A stretch of 64,000 bases of DNA from Acinetobacter courvalinii. GTDB lineage: Bacteria; Pseudomonadota; Gammaproteobacteria; Pseudomonadales; Moraxellaceae. The DNA lies in the NCBI RefSeq assembly GCF_014635545.1, contig NZ_BMDA01000004.1, positions 124,001 to 188,000 on the forward strand, read 5' to 3'. Positions 36,033 through 45,960 of the stretch are shown here, piece by piece; positions within the stretch are counted from its first letter, which is position 1, and the number at the start of each line of letters is the position of its first letter. Under the pieces are notes generated by a model. It had not been told where the DNA came from, ran no database searches, and saw only the letters and a program-made list of their open reading frames with translations. A program made the position numbers and the translations under genes.

Positions 36033-37391
36033 TTATTGCTGAGTCAATGAAGGTTGGGAGTTAAAGCGGGTCGCGGGTTGAGCCGCAACAGAGACTTTTA
36101 AATTCACTAGGAAGATGGCGAGCGCGGCGATAATGCCGGGAATCGCGATGGCGAGAAAATTCATTTGATGGGGCAATTCAAAGGTGAGTAAAGCACCGGT
36201 TAACACAGGACCGATGATGGCACCAATTCGACCAATGCCTGAGGCCCAGCCCATACCGGTTGAACGTACTGCGGTGGGGTAGAATTGTGCAACAAAGGTA
36301 TAGAGTAAGATTTGTGAGCCAATGGTTGCGGCACCAGCAATTGCAATCAGGCTATACAAGATAAATTGTGGGCTATTGAAACCCAGTAAGATCAGGGCAG
36401 CAGCGCCAATCACGAACATACTGGTAATCACGGGTTTTAAATGGAATTTATCCGCTAAGGCACCCCCGCCAATTGCACCGACCATGCCGCCAATATTCAA
36501 TGCAAACAGGAACAGCATACTGGCACCTAAAGAATAGCCCGCCTGTAGCATCAGTTTCGGTAACCAGCTACCCAACGCATAGACCATTAACAGACACATA
36601 AAGAAGGCAATCCAGAACATAAAGGTGCTAAAGCTACGACCTTGCTGGAATAGGGCACGAACAGGGGCATCAGTCGTGGTACTTTCATTTAGAACCAGCG
36701 CTGAATTGTGGGTTAATTCAGTTTCAGGTGAAATTTTAGTGACAATCATTTTGGCTTGATCGTGATGATTCGATTTCACTAAGAAAGCCAATGATTCAGG
36801 CAGAAATTTCCAGATCACAGGCAACAGTAACAGCGGAATGCCTGCAATTAAAAACATGATCTGCCAGCCCATGTCTTTGACTAACCATGCACCCAGTAAG
36901 GCAGAACTCATGCCGCCAATGGCATAGCCGCTAAACATCAGTGCGACTAAGGTACTGCGGATTTTTTTCGGTGCATATTCGGTCATCAACGCGACAACGT
37001 TTGGCATCACACCACCAATGCCAAGTCCCGCGATAAAACGTAAAATGGCAAATTCAGTGGGGCTTTTTGCAAAAGCACCTAAGAAGGTAAAGCCACTGAA
37101 TAAAGTGACGCAGATCAGAATGGTTTTTTTACGGCCCAGTTTGTCTGAGAGTGTGCCAAAAATCATGGCACCAAACATCATTCCGAACAACGCTGCACTG
37201 GCAAGCAATCCCGCTTGCACGGCAGTCAGTGACCATTGCTGCATCAGCAAGGGCAGTGCAACACCGTAAATGACCAGATCATAACCGTCAAAAATAATAA
37301 TGATCAGGCACCAGATTAAAACCTTCCAGTGAAATGCGGTAAAACGGGCTTTATCAATAATGTCATTAATATTGACCTTGTTTGTGTCCAT
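36033..37391 (-). CDS. benK: benzoate MFS transporter BenK (AAHS family)
   Basis: A 452-aa inner membrane symporter with 12 predicted helices, of the aromatic acid:H+ symporter family. FDGYDLVIYGVALPLL in the first helix contains the Asp motif essential in PcaK and BenK. GTLSDKLGRKKT is the loop 2-3 MFS signature, and a second copy, GGALADKFHLKP, lies in the 8-9 loop. It imports benzoate with protons. GGAGGTG precedes the ATG. It is separated from benE by 461 bases with a terminator-like hairpin, so it may have its own promoter. Confidence 0.95.
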   Translation of the reverse strand: MDTNKVNINDIIDKARFTAFHWKVLIWCLIIIIFDGYDLVIYGVALPLLMQQWSLTAVQAGLLASAALFGMMFGAMIFGTLSDKLGRKKTILICVTLFSGFTFLGAFAKSPTEFAILRFIAGLGIGGVMPNVVALMTEYAPKKIRSTLVALMFSGYAIGGMSSALLGAWLVKDMGWQIMFLIAGIPLLLLPVIWKFLPESLAFLVKSNHHDQAKMIVTKISPETELTHNSALVLNESTTTDAPVRALFQQGRSFSTFMFWIAFFMCLLMVYALGSWLPKLMLQAGYSLGASMLFLFALNIGGMVGAIGGGALADKFHLKPVITSMFVIGAAALILLGFNSPQFILYSLIAIAGAATIGSQILLYTFVAQFYPTAVRSTGMGWASGIGRIGAIIGPVLTGALLTFELPHQMNFLAIAIPGIIAALAIFLVNLKVSVAAQPATRFNSQPSLTQQ

Positions 37392-37852
37392 TGCTTCACC
37401 TCCAATTTGTGAAGTACAGGTTATTTTTTATTAAACTATTTTGTTATCGGAGCAGAGTCAAAAACCTAATTGATATATCTTTATGTCTTTAAAGTATTGT
37501 GATTTTTATTGGTTAAATATTTGAAAAATATTGTTTTTAATTTATGTTTTTATGCTGTGGTATAAGAGGGTGAATTAGTGTTAAATATTAAAATACGAGA
37601 ATACTGGTTATTTTAAAGTGGTGTTTTTAAATATTTTTGGATCAATAATCATAAGTGAATAAATAAGGTTTTTATTCAATGATCGGGTTGTTTTATCAAG
37701 TGTTAAAATACAGAATAAAATTCGTTTTATCTTCGGATTAATTCTTTTTGAGTTTAAATTTTTAAATGCAAAAATCCAGAAAACGTCTAGCAAGAGCTGA
37801 GTTTTCTGGAAAAATAGAGCGTATGATTTAGAAAAGAAGCGTAATTTTGTTG
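37392..37852 (-). other. 461-bp gap inside the ben cluster, between benE and benK
   Basis: Very AT-rich. It holds a minus-strand hairpin (37776-37809) just past the benE stop. The remaining ~380 bases have no open frame with a ribosome site on either strand. The AT-rich stretch upstream of benK probably contains a promoter, but no boxes stand out from the background. Confidence 0.5.
37771..37814 (-). terminator. terminator-like hairpin after benE
   Basis: Stem CCAGAAAAC / GTTTTCTGG (9 bp) around a 16-base loop. On the minus strand it is followed by ATTTTTGC. It lies 43 bases past the benE stop codon. Confidence 0.6.
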
Positions 37853-39046
37853 TTAAGTCGAAGCTGCATGCTTGCTTGGCGTGAGAATCAGATGGGCAAT
37901 TACCCCGATACAAATCCCCCAGAAGACTGAACTTAAGCCTAGAAAATGCATGCCAGAAGCGGTGGCGAGAAAAGTAATCAGTGCAGCATCACGGTGTTGA
38001 GGATTTTGCATGGCAGCGGTGATATTGGTTGCAATTGCGCCGAGTAAGGCGAGGCCAGCCAAAGCCGCAACCAGTTCTTTTGGCAGCAAACTGAATAACA
38101 TCACAAGACTGCCTGCAAACAGTCCGCCGAGAATATAAAAAATCCCGTTGGCAATCCCTGCGATATAGCGTTTTTCTTTCAGTTCATGGGCATCCTTGCC
38201 CATACACAAGGCCGCTGTAATCGAGGCGAGGACGATGGTAATACCGCCAACACAGGCAACGGCTAAAGAAGCAATACTGGTAGCACTGATAATGGGTTTG
38301 GCAGGCGTGTCATAGCCGCTCAGTTTCATGATCGCCATACCCGGTAAAAACTGGCCGGTTAGGCTGACTAAAATGAGCGGAACAGCGAGGTTGAGTGTTG
38401 AGTTCCATGTCCATTCTGGGCTAATCCACTGTGGAATAGCTAAACTAAAACTCACATCAACCGGATTCATTTTGCCTAAAATGAGGCTTAATAAAACTCC
38501 AGCAGCTAACACCCAAATCATGGTGTAGCGCGGCATCAGCCTTTTAGCGACCAAGAACACAATCAACATGCTAAACACGATCAACGGCATATGATCTGAA
38601 GCAGTAAACAGATTGATGCCAAACTGGAACAGGATTCCCGCCATCATCCCTGCAGCAACATCTTGCGGAATCCATTTCAGTAGTTTGTCGAAACAGCCTG
38701 TAATCCCAATGAGAAAAATCACGATGGCGGAGGTGATATAGGCCGCGACTGCTTCATTCAGTGAAATGTCAGGAAATAGCGTCACCAATAAGGCGGTACC
38801 GGGCGCAGACCATGCGGTAATAACGGGTGTTTTATATTTTATCGAGAGATAAATCCCCGCCACCGCAGCACCGATGGAAATGCCCCAGATCCATGACACC
38901 ATCATCTCGGTTGAGACATGGGCACGTTGCGCCGCTTGAAAGAAAATAATCAGTGGTCCTGAATAAGAAATCAGAACCGCAAGAAAACCCGCAACCGTGG
39001 CTGAAATGGACCAATCTTGTTTTAATGTTTTGAGTAAAGTTGTCAT
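37853..39046 (-). CDS. benE: benzoate/H+ symporter BenE
   Basis: A 397-aa inner membrane transporter of the BenE family with about 12 helices. It opens MTTLLKTLKQDWSISA and includes LISYSGPLIIFFQAA near residue 25, YKTPVITAWSAPGTALL near 70 and the late glycine-rich GLALLGAIATNITAAM. The family is associated with benzoate uptake, but its contribution beside BenK is not firmly established. A GTG at 39067 is in frame. The ATG at 39046 lies 10 bases after GGAGG and is preferred. It is followed by a probable terminator. Confidence 0.93.
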   Translation of the reverse strand: MTTLLKTLKQDWSISATVAGFLAVLISYSGPLIIFFQAAQRAHVSTEMMVSWIWGISIGAAVAGIYLSIKYKTPVITAWSAPGTALLVTLFPDISLNEAVAAYITSAIVIFLIGITGCFDKLLKWIPQDVAAGMMAGILFQFGINLFTASDHMPLIVFSMLIVFLVAKRLMPRYTMIWVLAAGVLLSLILGKMNPVDVSFSLAIPQWISPEWTWNSTLNLAVPLILVSLTGQFLPGMAIMKLSGYDTPAKPIISATSIASLAVACVGGITIVLASITAALCMGKDAHELKEKRYIAGIANGIFYILGGLFAGSLVMLFSLLPKELVAALAGLALLGAIATNITAAMQNPQHRDAALITFLATASGMHFLGLSSVFWGICIGVIAHLILTPSKHAAST

Positions 39047-39102
39047 TAGGTGATGGCCTCCATGCACATCCGGTACTTTATCTAAAATGCAAAAGATCAG
39101 GA

Positions 39103-39888
39103 TTAACCCTGATCTCCACCTCCCACGGGGATGACGCTGCCGGTGATATAAGAGGCATCATCGGAGGCAACGAAGACAATGGCTTTGACCTGTTCCTCAA
39201 TACTGCCATAACGGCCCATGAAGGTGCGATCTATGGTTTGATCCACCACTTGTTGCATCCAGTCTTTTTCATTTTGACTGAGTGGACTGCTATTGCGCGG
39301 CACTTTACGTGGTGGGGCTTCGGTGCCGCCTGTGGCAATGGCATTGACGCGAATTCCATCTTTGGCATGTTCAAAGGCCAGCGATGCCGTCAGTGCATTA
39401 ACGCCACCTTTGGCGGCAGAGTAGGGAATACGGTTAATCCCGCGAGTTGCAATCGATGACACATTGACAATCACACCAGCCTGTTGCTGAATCATTGTAG
39501 GCAAGACCGCTCGGCAGCACCATAATGTCGGAAACAACGAGCGATTCACTTCCTTGATAATTTCCTGTTCAGAGAATTCCTGAAAAGGTTTCATCCAGAT
39601 TGCGCCCCCCACATTATTGATCAGCACATCGACCCGACCAAAATGTTGAATAGCTTTGGTAACCACAGTTTGTGCACCTGCAAAGCTTTCCAGATCGGCT
39701 TGAACCGTAATGGCCTCAGCACCTAAGGCTTTGACTTCAGCCAACACATCCTGCACATAATCGGAAAGGTCGGCCAGAACCAGTTGTGCACCTTCCGCCG
39801 CCAGTTGTAGCGCCACCCCACGACCAATGCCTTGAGCACTACCTGTGACAATCACCACTTTATCGCTAAATCTTTGCAGGTTTGACAT
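39103..39888 (-). CDS. benD: cis-1,2-dihydroxycyclohexadiene-1-carboxylate dehydrogenase BenD
   Basis: A 261-aa short-chain dehydrogenase that oxidises and decarboxylates benzoate diol to catechol with NAD+. VIVTGSAQGIGRGVALQL is the NAD-binding motif. NNVGGAIW, the Ser of NVSSIATRG near residue 142 and YSAAKGG (Tyr-x3-Lys) near 155-159 complete the SDR catalytic set. The C-terminus ends TGSVIPVGGGDQG. A GTG at 39903 could add five residues; the ATG at 39888 gives the usual family length. It lies 21 bases after benC. Confidence 0.95.
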   Translation of the reverse strand: MSNLQRFSDKVVIVTGSAQGIGRGVALQLAAEGAQLVLADLSDYVQDVLAEVKALGAEAITVQADLESFAGAQTVVTKAIQHFGRVDVLINNVGGAIWMKPFQEFSEQEIIKEVNRSLFPTLWCCRAVLPTMIQQQAGVIVNVSSIATRGINRIPYSAAKGGVNALTASLAFEHAKDGIRVNAIATGGTEAPPRKVPRNSSPLSQNEKDWMQQVVDQTIDRTFMGRYGSIEEQVKAIVFVASDDASYITGSVIPVGGGDQG

Positions 39889-39909
39889 GGATAACTTTCT
39901 CACCTTGAA

Positions 39910-40956
<1,047 letters not shown>

Positions 40957-40960
40957 TTAC

Positions 40961-40988
40961 CCTCAGCCAACAGTCCGTTTGGCTGAGG
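40961..40988 (-). other. hairpin in the benB-benC junction
   Basis: A 10-bp perfect inverted repeat, CCTCAGCCAA / TTGGCTGAGG, with an 8-base loop. No T-run follows on the minus strand, so it is more likely an mRNA-stability or processing element than a terminator. Confidence 0.55.
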
Positions 40989-40999
40989 AGAGCTATTTT

Positions 41000-41500
41000 T
41001 TACAGGTGGTAGATATCAATCACTTGATTGATATAGTCATTTTTCAAAACCACATACTTGCTCAGGATTTTGGGCTGATCACCCGAACAATCGATCACAT
41101 AACGTGACATGCCAAAGTAGCTATAGGTGCTTTTATAACGGAAGCTCAAGGTATTCCAGTTGAAGCGAACGGTGACTTTATCGCCGTCGCGTTCAATCAC
41201 TTCAACATTGGCAATATTGTGGCAAGTACGGGTATCAGGCATGGTGGCAGAAGAGCGTTCGGTCTTGATCCGGAACACACGGTCTTCCAGTCCTTGACGA
41301 TCTGGATAATAAATCAGCGAGATTTCAGACTGTGGATCCTGCGTGAGCTGGTCATTGTCATCCCATGCCGGCATCCAGAAACTGGCCTCAGTTGCATAGC
41401 AATTCAGCCAGTCATCCCATTGTTCATCATCTAAAAAGCGAGCCTCACGATAGAGAAACTGAGCAATATTTTCTAAAGTTAGGTTGTCTTGGGCACTCAT
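41000..41500 (-). CDS. benB: benzoate 1,2-dioxygenase small (beta) subunit BenB
   Basis: A 166-aa structural subunit of the ring-hydroxylating dioxygenase, with the NTF2-like beta-subunit fold. [18 protein letters not shown] near residue 13 and YWMPAW-type [11 protein letters not shown] near residue 33 are the family signatures. It assembles with BenA as an alpha3-beta3 hexamer. The start codon overlaps the end of benA by four bases, indicating translational coupling. Confidence 0.96.
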   Translation of the reverse strand: MSAQDNLTLENIAQFLYREARFLDDEQWDDWLNCYATEASFWMPAWDDNDQLTQDPQSEISLIYYPDRQGLEDRVFRIKTERSSATMPDTRTCHNIANVEVIERDGDKVTVRFNWNTLSFRYKSTYSYFGMSRYVIDCSGDQPKILSKYVVLKNDYINQVIDIYHL

Positions 41501-42879
41501 GCTGTTTCTCCCTGATCAGCAATTTGTTTCTCTGATGAAATCGCATGTTTCATGGTTTTTAACCAATATTGATGTTGGGCAAGATAAAGTCCTTCATCTT
41601 CGGTTTTAATCCCACTGAGCATGGGTTTTAAACCAATTTCATTGGCAGCCTCATCAGGACCATAAATCCAGTGTTTGGAACCACGACACATGTCATTCCA
41701 TTCCAGTGCGATCCCGGCATAACCGGCCTGACAGGCACGGAATTCTTCCAGGTCATCGGGAGTGGCCATGCCTGAGGCATTAAAGAAATCTTCGTATTGA
41801 CGAATACGACGCGCACGTGCCTCTGGGGCTTCACCTTTTGGCGCAATACAGTAAATCGTGACTTCAGTGCGATCGACTGAGATAGGACGTAATACCCGAA
41901 TTTGCGAACCGAACTGATCCATTAAATATACGTTTGGATACAGACACAGATTGCGCGAACGTTCAATCATCCATTTCGACATGGCTGCACCGTATTTCTC
42001 GGTATATTCATCTGCCTTCGGGAAGTTCGGGCGATCTTCTGGATTGGCCCATTGCGTCCATAGCAACATATGACCATTTTCAAAACCATAAGAACCACCG
42101 CCTTGCTTGCCCCAAGAACCTGCGCTCATGGCACGGATATTATCGGCAGCTTGGGTCTCTTTGCGGTGTTGTGTAGTGGCGGCATAGTTCCAGTGCACTG
42201 CCGAAACGTGATAACCATCAGCCCCATTTTCAGCCGTCAGTTTCCAGTTACCTTCATAGGTATAGGATGATGTGCCACGCAGTACTTCCAGACCATGCTC
42301 GGATTGATCAACAATCATGTCGATGATTTTGCTGGTTTCACCCAAGAATTCTTCAAGTGAGGGTACATCTGGATTGAGGCTACCGAACAAGAAACCTTTG
42401 TAGTTTTCAAAACGTGCGACTTTTTTCAGGTCATGTGAACCGTCCTGATTAAAGCAATCCGAATAACCTGCTTCACTGGGATCTTTCACTTTGAGGAGTT
42501 TGCCTGAGTTGTTAAAGGTCCAACCGTGGAAAGGGCAGGTATAGGTGGCTTTGTTACCGCGTTTATGACGGCAAAGTTGGGCACCACGATGCGAACAGGC
42601 ATTAATCATGGCATTCAGTTCGCCGTTACGGTTGCGGGCGATGATGACAGGTTGACGACCAATGTGGGTGGTGTAGAAATCGTTGTTATTGGGAATTTGG
42701 CTTTCATGGGCCAGATACACCCAATTGCCTTCGAAAATGTATTTCATTTCAAGGTCAAATAGCGCTTGATCGGTAAACACTGAACGATGAAGTTTAAATT
42801 CACCCGTGTCGATATTATCGACCAGTAATTCATCAATGCGGTCAAGATGGCTGGTATTGATTACAGGAATACGTGGCAT
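41497..42879 (-). CDS. benA: benzoate 1,2-dioxygenase large (alpha) subunit BenA
   Basis: A 460-aa catalytic subunit that adds O2 to benzoate to give the cis-diol. The Rieske centre is CSHRG near residue 96 and CPFHGW near 116. The mononuclear iron ligands are in [14 protein letters not shown] near residues 220-232, with the bridging Asp in NGAD. It starts at the ATG at 42879 with GGAG seven bases upstream, giving the known BenA opening [16 protein letters not shown]. The frame runs back to 42915 without support. It is the first gene of the ben operon. Confidence 0.97.
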   Translation of the reverse strand: MPRIPVINTSHLDRIDELLVDNIDTGEFKLHRSVFTDQALFDLEMKYIFEGNWVYLAHESQIPNNNDFYTTHIGRQPVIIARNRNGELNAMINACSHRGAQLCRHKRGNKATYTCPFHGWTFNNSGKLLKVKDPSEAGYSDCFNQDGSHDLKKVARFENYKGFLFGSLNPDVPSLEEFLGETSKIIDMIVDQSEHGLEVLRGTSSYTYEGNWKLTAENGADGYHVSAVHWNYAATTQHRKETQAADNIRAMSAGSWGKQGGGSYGFENGHMLLWTQWANPEDRPNFPKADEYTEKYGAAMSKWMIERSRNLCLYPNVYLMDQFGSQIRVLRPISVDRTEVTIYCIAPKGEAPEARARRIRQYEDFFNASGMATPDDLEEFRACQAGYAGIALEWNDMCRGSKHWIYGPDEAANEIGLKPMLSGIKTEDEGLYLAQHQYWLKTMKHAISSEKQIADQGETA

Positions 42880-43052
42880 GTCCGTTCTCCGACTTTCCAA
42901 AACTGTGGAAGTCATCGAGTTGCGCTTAAAGCGTCTCGATATCCTAATAAGTTGAATGTAGCGAGTGTGGTGGCTTGAACCGATAAGGATGAATGTGGGC
43001 AGCTGGAATCTAGCGGAAGCGATTCATAACTTCATCGGTTTATCTCTTGTCT

Positions 43053-43067
43053 ATACCTTAAAAGAAT
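43053..43067. promoter_or_regulatory. BenM/CatM-type operator half-pair (ATAC-N7-GAAT)
   Basis: One mismatch from the ATAC-N7-GTAT site that BenM and CatM bind in Acinetobacter. It lies about 174 bases upstream of the benA start and 62 upstream of benM. Its centre is 52 bases, about five helical turns, from the second site. Confidence 0.5.
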
Positions 43068-43104
43068 GAGTAAACTCTGTCTAAGACTGAATTTATATTT
43101 TTAT

Positions 43105-43119
43105 ATATCTTAAAGGTAT
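43105..43119. promoter_or_regulatory. BenM/CatM-type operator half-pair (ATAT-N7-GTAT)
   Basis: One mismatch from ATAC-N7-GTAT. It lies 9 bases before the benM ATG and overlaps its leader, a position suited to autorepression and to cooperative binding with the site at 43053-43067. Confidence 0.5.
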
Positions 43120-43128
43120 GGAAACCTC

Positions 43129-44088
43129 ATGGAATTACGTCATTTACGGTATTTTGTTGCGGTTGTTGAAGAACAGAGCTTCACCAAGGCCGCAGAAAAA
43201 CTATTTATTGCTCAACCACCTTTGAGCCGGCAGATTCAAAATCTGGAAAGTGAGTTGGGTATTCAACTGTTCGAGCGCGGTAGTCGACCTCTACAAACCA
43301 CACCTGCCGGACATTTCTTTTATCAGCATGCGATTAAACTTTTGTCTAATGCTGAAGAAATTAAAAGTATGGCGAAACGGATAGGACTGATTGAACGCAG
43401 TGTCACGATTGGTTTTGTCGGATCGTTGCTATATGGCCTATTGCCACGGATCATTTATTTATTCAGGCAACAGCAGCCGCATCTTAATATTCAACTGGTG
43501 GAAATGAGCACCACAGAACAAGTGCAAGCCTTAAAAGAAGGTCGCATTGATGTGGGCTTTGGTCGCTTAAGAATTAGTGACCCTGCGGTTAGGCGAATTT
43601 TATTGCGCAAGGAACGTCTGGTGGTGGCGGCGCATACCAGCCATCCGATTGCGCAGCGGACGGAAGGAGTCTATCTGGCTGATCTGATTGATGAAAAGAT
43701 GTTTATGTATCCCACATCTCCAAAACCTAATTTTTCGACTCAACTGTTGAATATTTTTGCCGAGCATAGCCTGGTCCCCAAAAATATGCATGAGATACGG
43801 GAAATCCAGCTGGCTTTAGGTCTCGTGGCGGCAGGTGAAGGTTTATGTGTGATTCCTGCCAGTGCGGATACCATTCGTTTTCCCCATCTCAATTACATTC
43901 CAATTCTGGACAATGGAGCCGTCAGCCCCATCTTTCTGACCGCACGGGCAATGGATCGTAGTGAAGACCTACAGTTGTTATTTGATTGTGTTTATCAGGT
44001 CTATGATCTGGAAGGCATTCCTTATCAGCGCACTGTATTTACACTGGATCAGAATCCGATTGATGATTCCAATGGCATTGATTTTTAA
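43129..44088 (+). CDS. benM: LysR-type regulator BenM
   Basis: A 319-aa activator of the ben operon that responds to cis,cis-muconate and benzoate. The N-terminal winged helix (FTKAAEKLFIAQPPLSRQIQNLE, residues ~18-40) matches the CatM/BenM branch. The C-terminal periplasmic-binding-like effector domain follows after ~residue 90. The name rests on sequence type and on divergence from benA across a region with ATAC-N7-GTAT-like sites. It is slightly longer at the C-terminus (to DDSNGIDF) than the ~304 aa I recall for BenM of A. baylyi. Confidence 0.92.
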   Translation: MELRHLRYFVAVVEEQSFTKAAEKLFIAQPPLSRQIQNLESELGIQLFERGSRPLQTTPAGHFFYQHAIKLLSNAEEIKSMAKRIGLIERSVTIGFVGSLLYGLLPRIIYLFRQQQPHLNIQLVEMSTTEQVQALKEGRIDVGFGRLRISDPAVRRILLRKERLVVAAHTSHPIAQRTEGVYLADLIDEKMFMYPTSPKPNFSTQLLNIFAEHSLVPKNMHEIREIQLALGLVAAGEGLCVIPASADTIRFPHLNYIPILDNGAVSPIFLTARAMDRSEDLQLLFDCVYQVYDLEGIPYQRTVFTLDQNPIDDSNGIDF

Positions 44089-44100
44089 GTAAGTATAAAA

Positions 44101-44127
44101 ATGCCTAGACTTCAAATAGCTAGGCAT
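44101..44127. terminator. hairpin between convergent benM and peroxiredoxin gene
   Basis: An 8-bp perfect stem ATGCCTAG / CTAGGCAT with an 11-base loop, flanked by A-rich and T-rich sequence; it probably terminates both genes weakly. Confidence 0.6.
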
Positions 44128-44166
44128 ATTATTACTCATTAAGCTGACTCAGAATCTTCAACGCAA

Positions 44167-44742
44167 TTATTTGCTTTGTAAAGTTTTGAGATCTTTCAAG
44201 ACTTGATCGGCATGAGTTTGCGTATTCACGCTGGTGTAGTGATACATCACCGCGCCTTGAGGATTAATCAAAAAACTCTCGCGTTTGGCAATTTTAGTAA
44301 TACCCAGGTTTCGAACGATGCCAAATTTAGTTGCCAGTTCACCCTGATCATCTGCAAGAATTGGGAAGGGCAGGCCGAGTTTTTCCGAGAATTTTTGATG
44401 TGAGGCAACATCATCCAGACTGACCCCCAGCACCACAGCATTTGATTTGGTAAATTGAGGGTAGAGTGATTTAAATTGATTGGCTTCTTGGGTACAACCC
44501 GCCGTATTATCTTTTGGATAGAAATAGAGCACCACCCATTTGCCTTTATATTGGCTCAATGTATGCCATTTCCCACTCTGGTCTTGCAGTTTGAAATCCG
44601 GTGCGGATTTTCCAACCCATTCTTTTTGTGCAGTATCTTGTTTCGAAAATAAGGTATTTTGTGCACTAGTTAATGTGGGTGCGCCGAGTAAAAAAAGTGA
44701 GCTACATAAAACAAGAACTTTGGACTTTATCGTATTCATCAT
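44167..44742 (-). CDS. exported Bcp/PrxQ-type peroxiredoxin lacking the nearby resolving cysteine
   Basis: A 191-aa peroxiredoxin with a signal peptide ending near TSA-QN (residue 27), so it acts in the periplasm. It has the AhpC/TSA fold: APDFKLQDQSGKWHTLSQYKGKWVVLYFYPKD, then the peroxidatic Cys in NTAGCTQEA. In classic Bcp the sequence is GCTxEACxF with a resolving Cys five residues on; here that residue is Asn (GCTQEANQF). The enzyme is therefore probably of one-Cys type or uses an external thiol. Two ATGs (44742, 44739) are equivalent. Confidence 0.9.
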   Translation of the reverse strand: MMNTIKSKVLVLCSSLFLLGAPTLTSAQNTLFSKQDTAQKEWVGKSAPDFKLQDQSGKWHTLSQYKGKWVVLYFYPKDNTAGCTQEANQFKSLYPQFTKSNAVVLGVSLDDVASHQKFSEKLGLPFPILADDQGELATKFGIVRNLGITKIAKRESFLINPQGAVMYHYTSVNTQTHADQVLKDLKTLQSK

Positions 44743-44874
44743 GTTGATCTCAAAGTGTAATAGCAGCTACTTTAGCAAATTTAGAGATTGGATGGGGTAG
44801 AAAATTCTTTACAGAGTTTTGATCTGCTTTATATATTTAAACCGAATGATCATTAAAAAAGAAAAGGAAAATCA

Positions 44875-45204
44875 ATGGATGTTGGTGCAGTCCTGATTAA
44901 ATTAAAAGCCAATAGCATGGCCGATGTCGAAGTCTGGCAACGTGAAATTCAACAACGTAAAGCCGAAGCGATTCAAACGCTGCAAGCTGAAGGAGTAACC
45001 GTTGAATCTTGGTTTCAACTTGAACTGAATGGCGACGATTATTTACTCGCCTATATGCGTGCTAAAGATATTGCGCATGCACAACAGGTTGCAAGAAACA
45101 GTGCCTTTGAGATTGATCAAGTCCATCGACAGTTCAAGCAGCATTGGGCGCAGGTGATTCCAGCGCAGCTTTTGGTAGATTTGGAAAATAATGAGCAGTG
45201 TTAA
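44875..45204 (+). CDS. DUF6176 family protein
   Basis: A 109-aa cytoplasmic protein with the small alpha/beta-barrel pattern of DUF6176. VWQREIQQRKAEAIQTLQAEGVTVES is followed by DYLLAYMRAKDIAHAQQVARNSAFEIDQVHRQF, which match the family's conserved R-K-x-EA-x-TLxxEGV and YYMRA-x-D blocks. The function of the family is unknown. AAAAGGA precedes the ATG. It ends 30 bases before the BioH-like gene, so the two may be co-transcribed. Confidence 0.8.
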   Translation: MDVGAVLIKLKANSMADVEVWQREIQQRKAEAIQTLQAEGVTVESWFQLELNGDDYLLAYMRAKDIAHAQQVARNSAFEIDQVHRQFKQHWAQVIPAQLLVDLENNEQC

Positions 45205-45234
45205 TCAGGGTATACTGCATTGAAGTTTTTGGAA

Positions 45235-45960
45235 ATGAGCAAGCACGTGACCTATAAGATTCTACTCATCACGGGATGGGGCGGTGGTGCCGAATTATTA
45301 AAACCTTTACATGAGGCTTTAGAACAAAAGAGACATCGCGTTGAACGGATTAATATCTTTAATGCGCTGGATGATGAGATATTGCAACAGCAGGTTGAAC
45401 GTGCAGTGAAATTTGATGTGATTGTGGGATGGTCGCTTGGTGGACAACTGGCAACCTTACTGGCCAATCAAATCCAACAACAATATGCTGAACAGAAAGT
45501 TTTAATCACTTTAGCGTCGAATCCATGTTTTGTAGCACAAGCAGATTGGAGCACTGCTATGCCTGTGGAAACCTTTATGCAGTTCAAACAGTCATTTGAA
45601 CAGGATGCGATTAGTACTTTAAAGCGTTTTGGCTTGTTGGTCTGTCAAGGTGCAAATTCTGCAAAGAAAGATTTCGTAGCGATGCAAAAATTGATTCGTC
45701 CACAACCGATTGCCTTGCTTCGGCAGGGATTAGAGTTGCTGGAGCAATTGAACTTGGTTGAGTGGTATGAAAATTATCAAGGTAGACAGTTGCATGTCTT
45801 TGCCGAGCATGATGCATTAGTTCCTTACCAAGTTGTACAAAAAACTAAAGATTTAGCTGCAAGTAATCTATCTGTTGTTTCGATTGATGGCGCTTCGCAT
45901 GGTTTTCCGTGCTTTATGGTGGAGCAGACTGTGCAAATAATTGAAGATTTTATTCAGTAG
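45235..45960 (+). CDS. bioH: BioH-like alpha/beta hydrolase (pimeloyl-ACP methyl ester esterase candidate)
   Basis: An alpha/beta hydrolase of 241 aa. It has TGWGGGAELLKPL near the start (oxyanion region), the nucleophile elbow VGWSLGGQLAT near residue 75, LASNPCFVAQADW near residue 105, the Asp in AEHDALVPYQVV and the His in DGASHGFPCF. These are the features of BioH, which removes the methyl ester from pimeloyl-ACP before BioF acts. Its position just upstream of bioAFCD supports this. A TTG at 45220 with AGGG upstream is an alternative start. Confidence 0.8.
   Translation: MSKHVTYKILLITGWGGGAELLKPLHEALEQKRHRVERINIFNALDDEILQQQVERAVKFDVIVGWSLGGQLATLLANQIQQQYAEQKVLITLASNPCFVAQADWSTAMPVETFMQFKQSFEQDAISTLKRFGLLVCQGANSAKKDFVAMQKLIRPQPIALLRQGLELLEQLNLVEWYENYQGRQLHVFAEHDALVPYQVVQKTKDLAASNLSVVSIDGASHGFPCFMVEQTVQIIEDFIQ

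Noticed and set aside
37608-37913. 101-codon minus-strand frame between benE and benK
   Set aside because: Its 5' part overlaps the benE 3' end in another frame and the rest is AT-rich; no ribosome site.
39040-39459. 139-codon plus-strand frame opposite benD
   Set aside because: Lies entirely over benE start and benD coding sequence; composition is that of an antisense shadow and no ribosome site precedes it.
42979-43040. AACCGAT / ATCGGTT inverted repeat in the benA leader region
   Set aside because: Only 7 bp with about 48 bases between arms; could be chance and no known regulator site matches.
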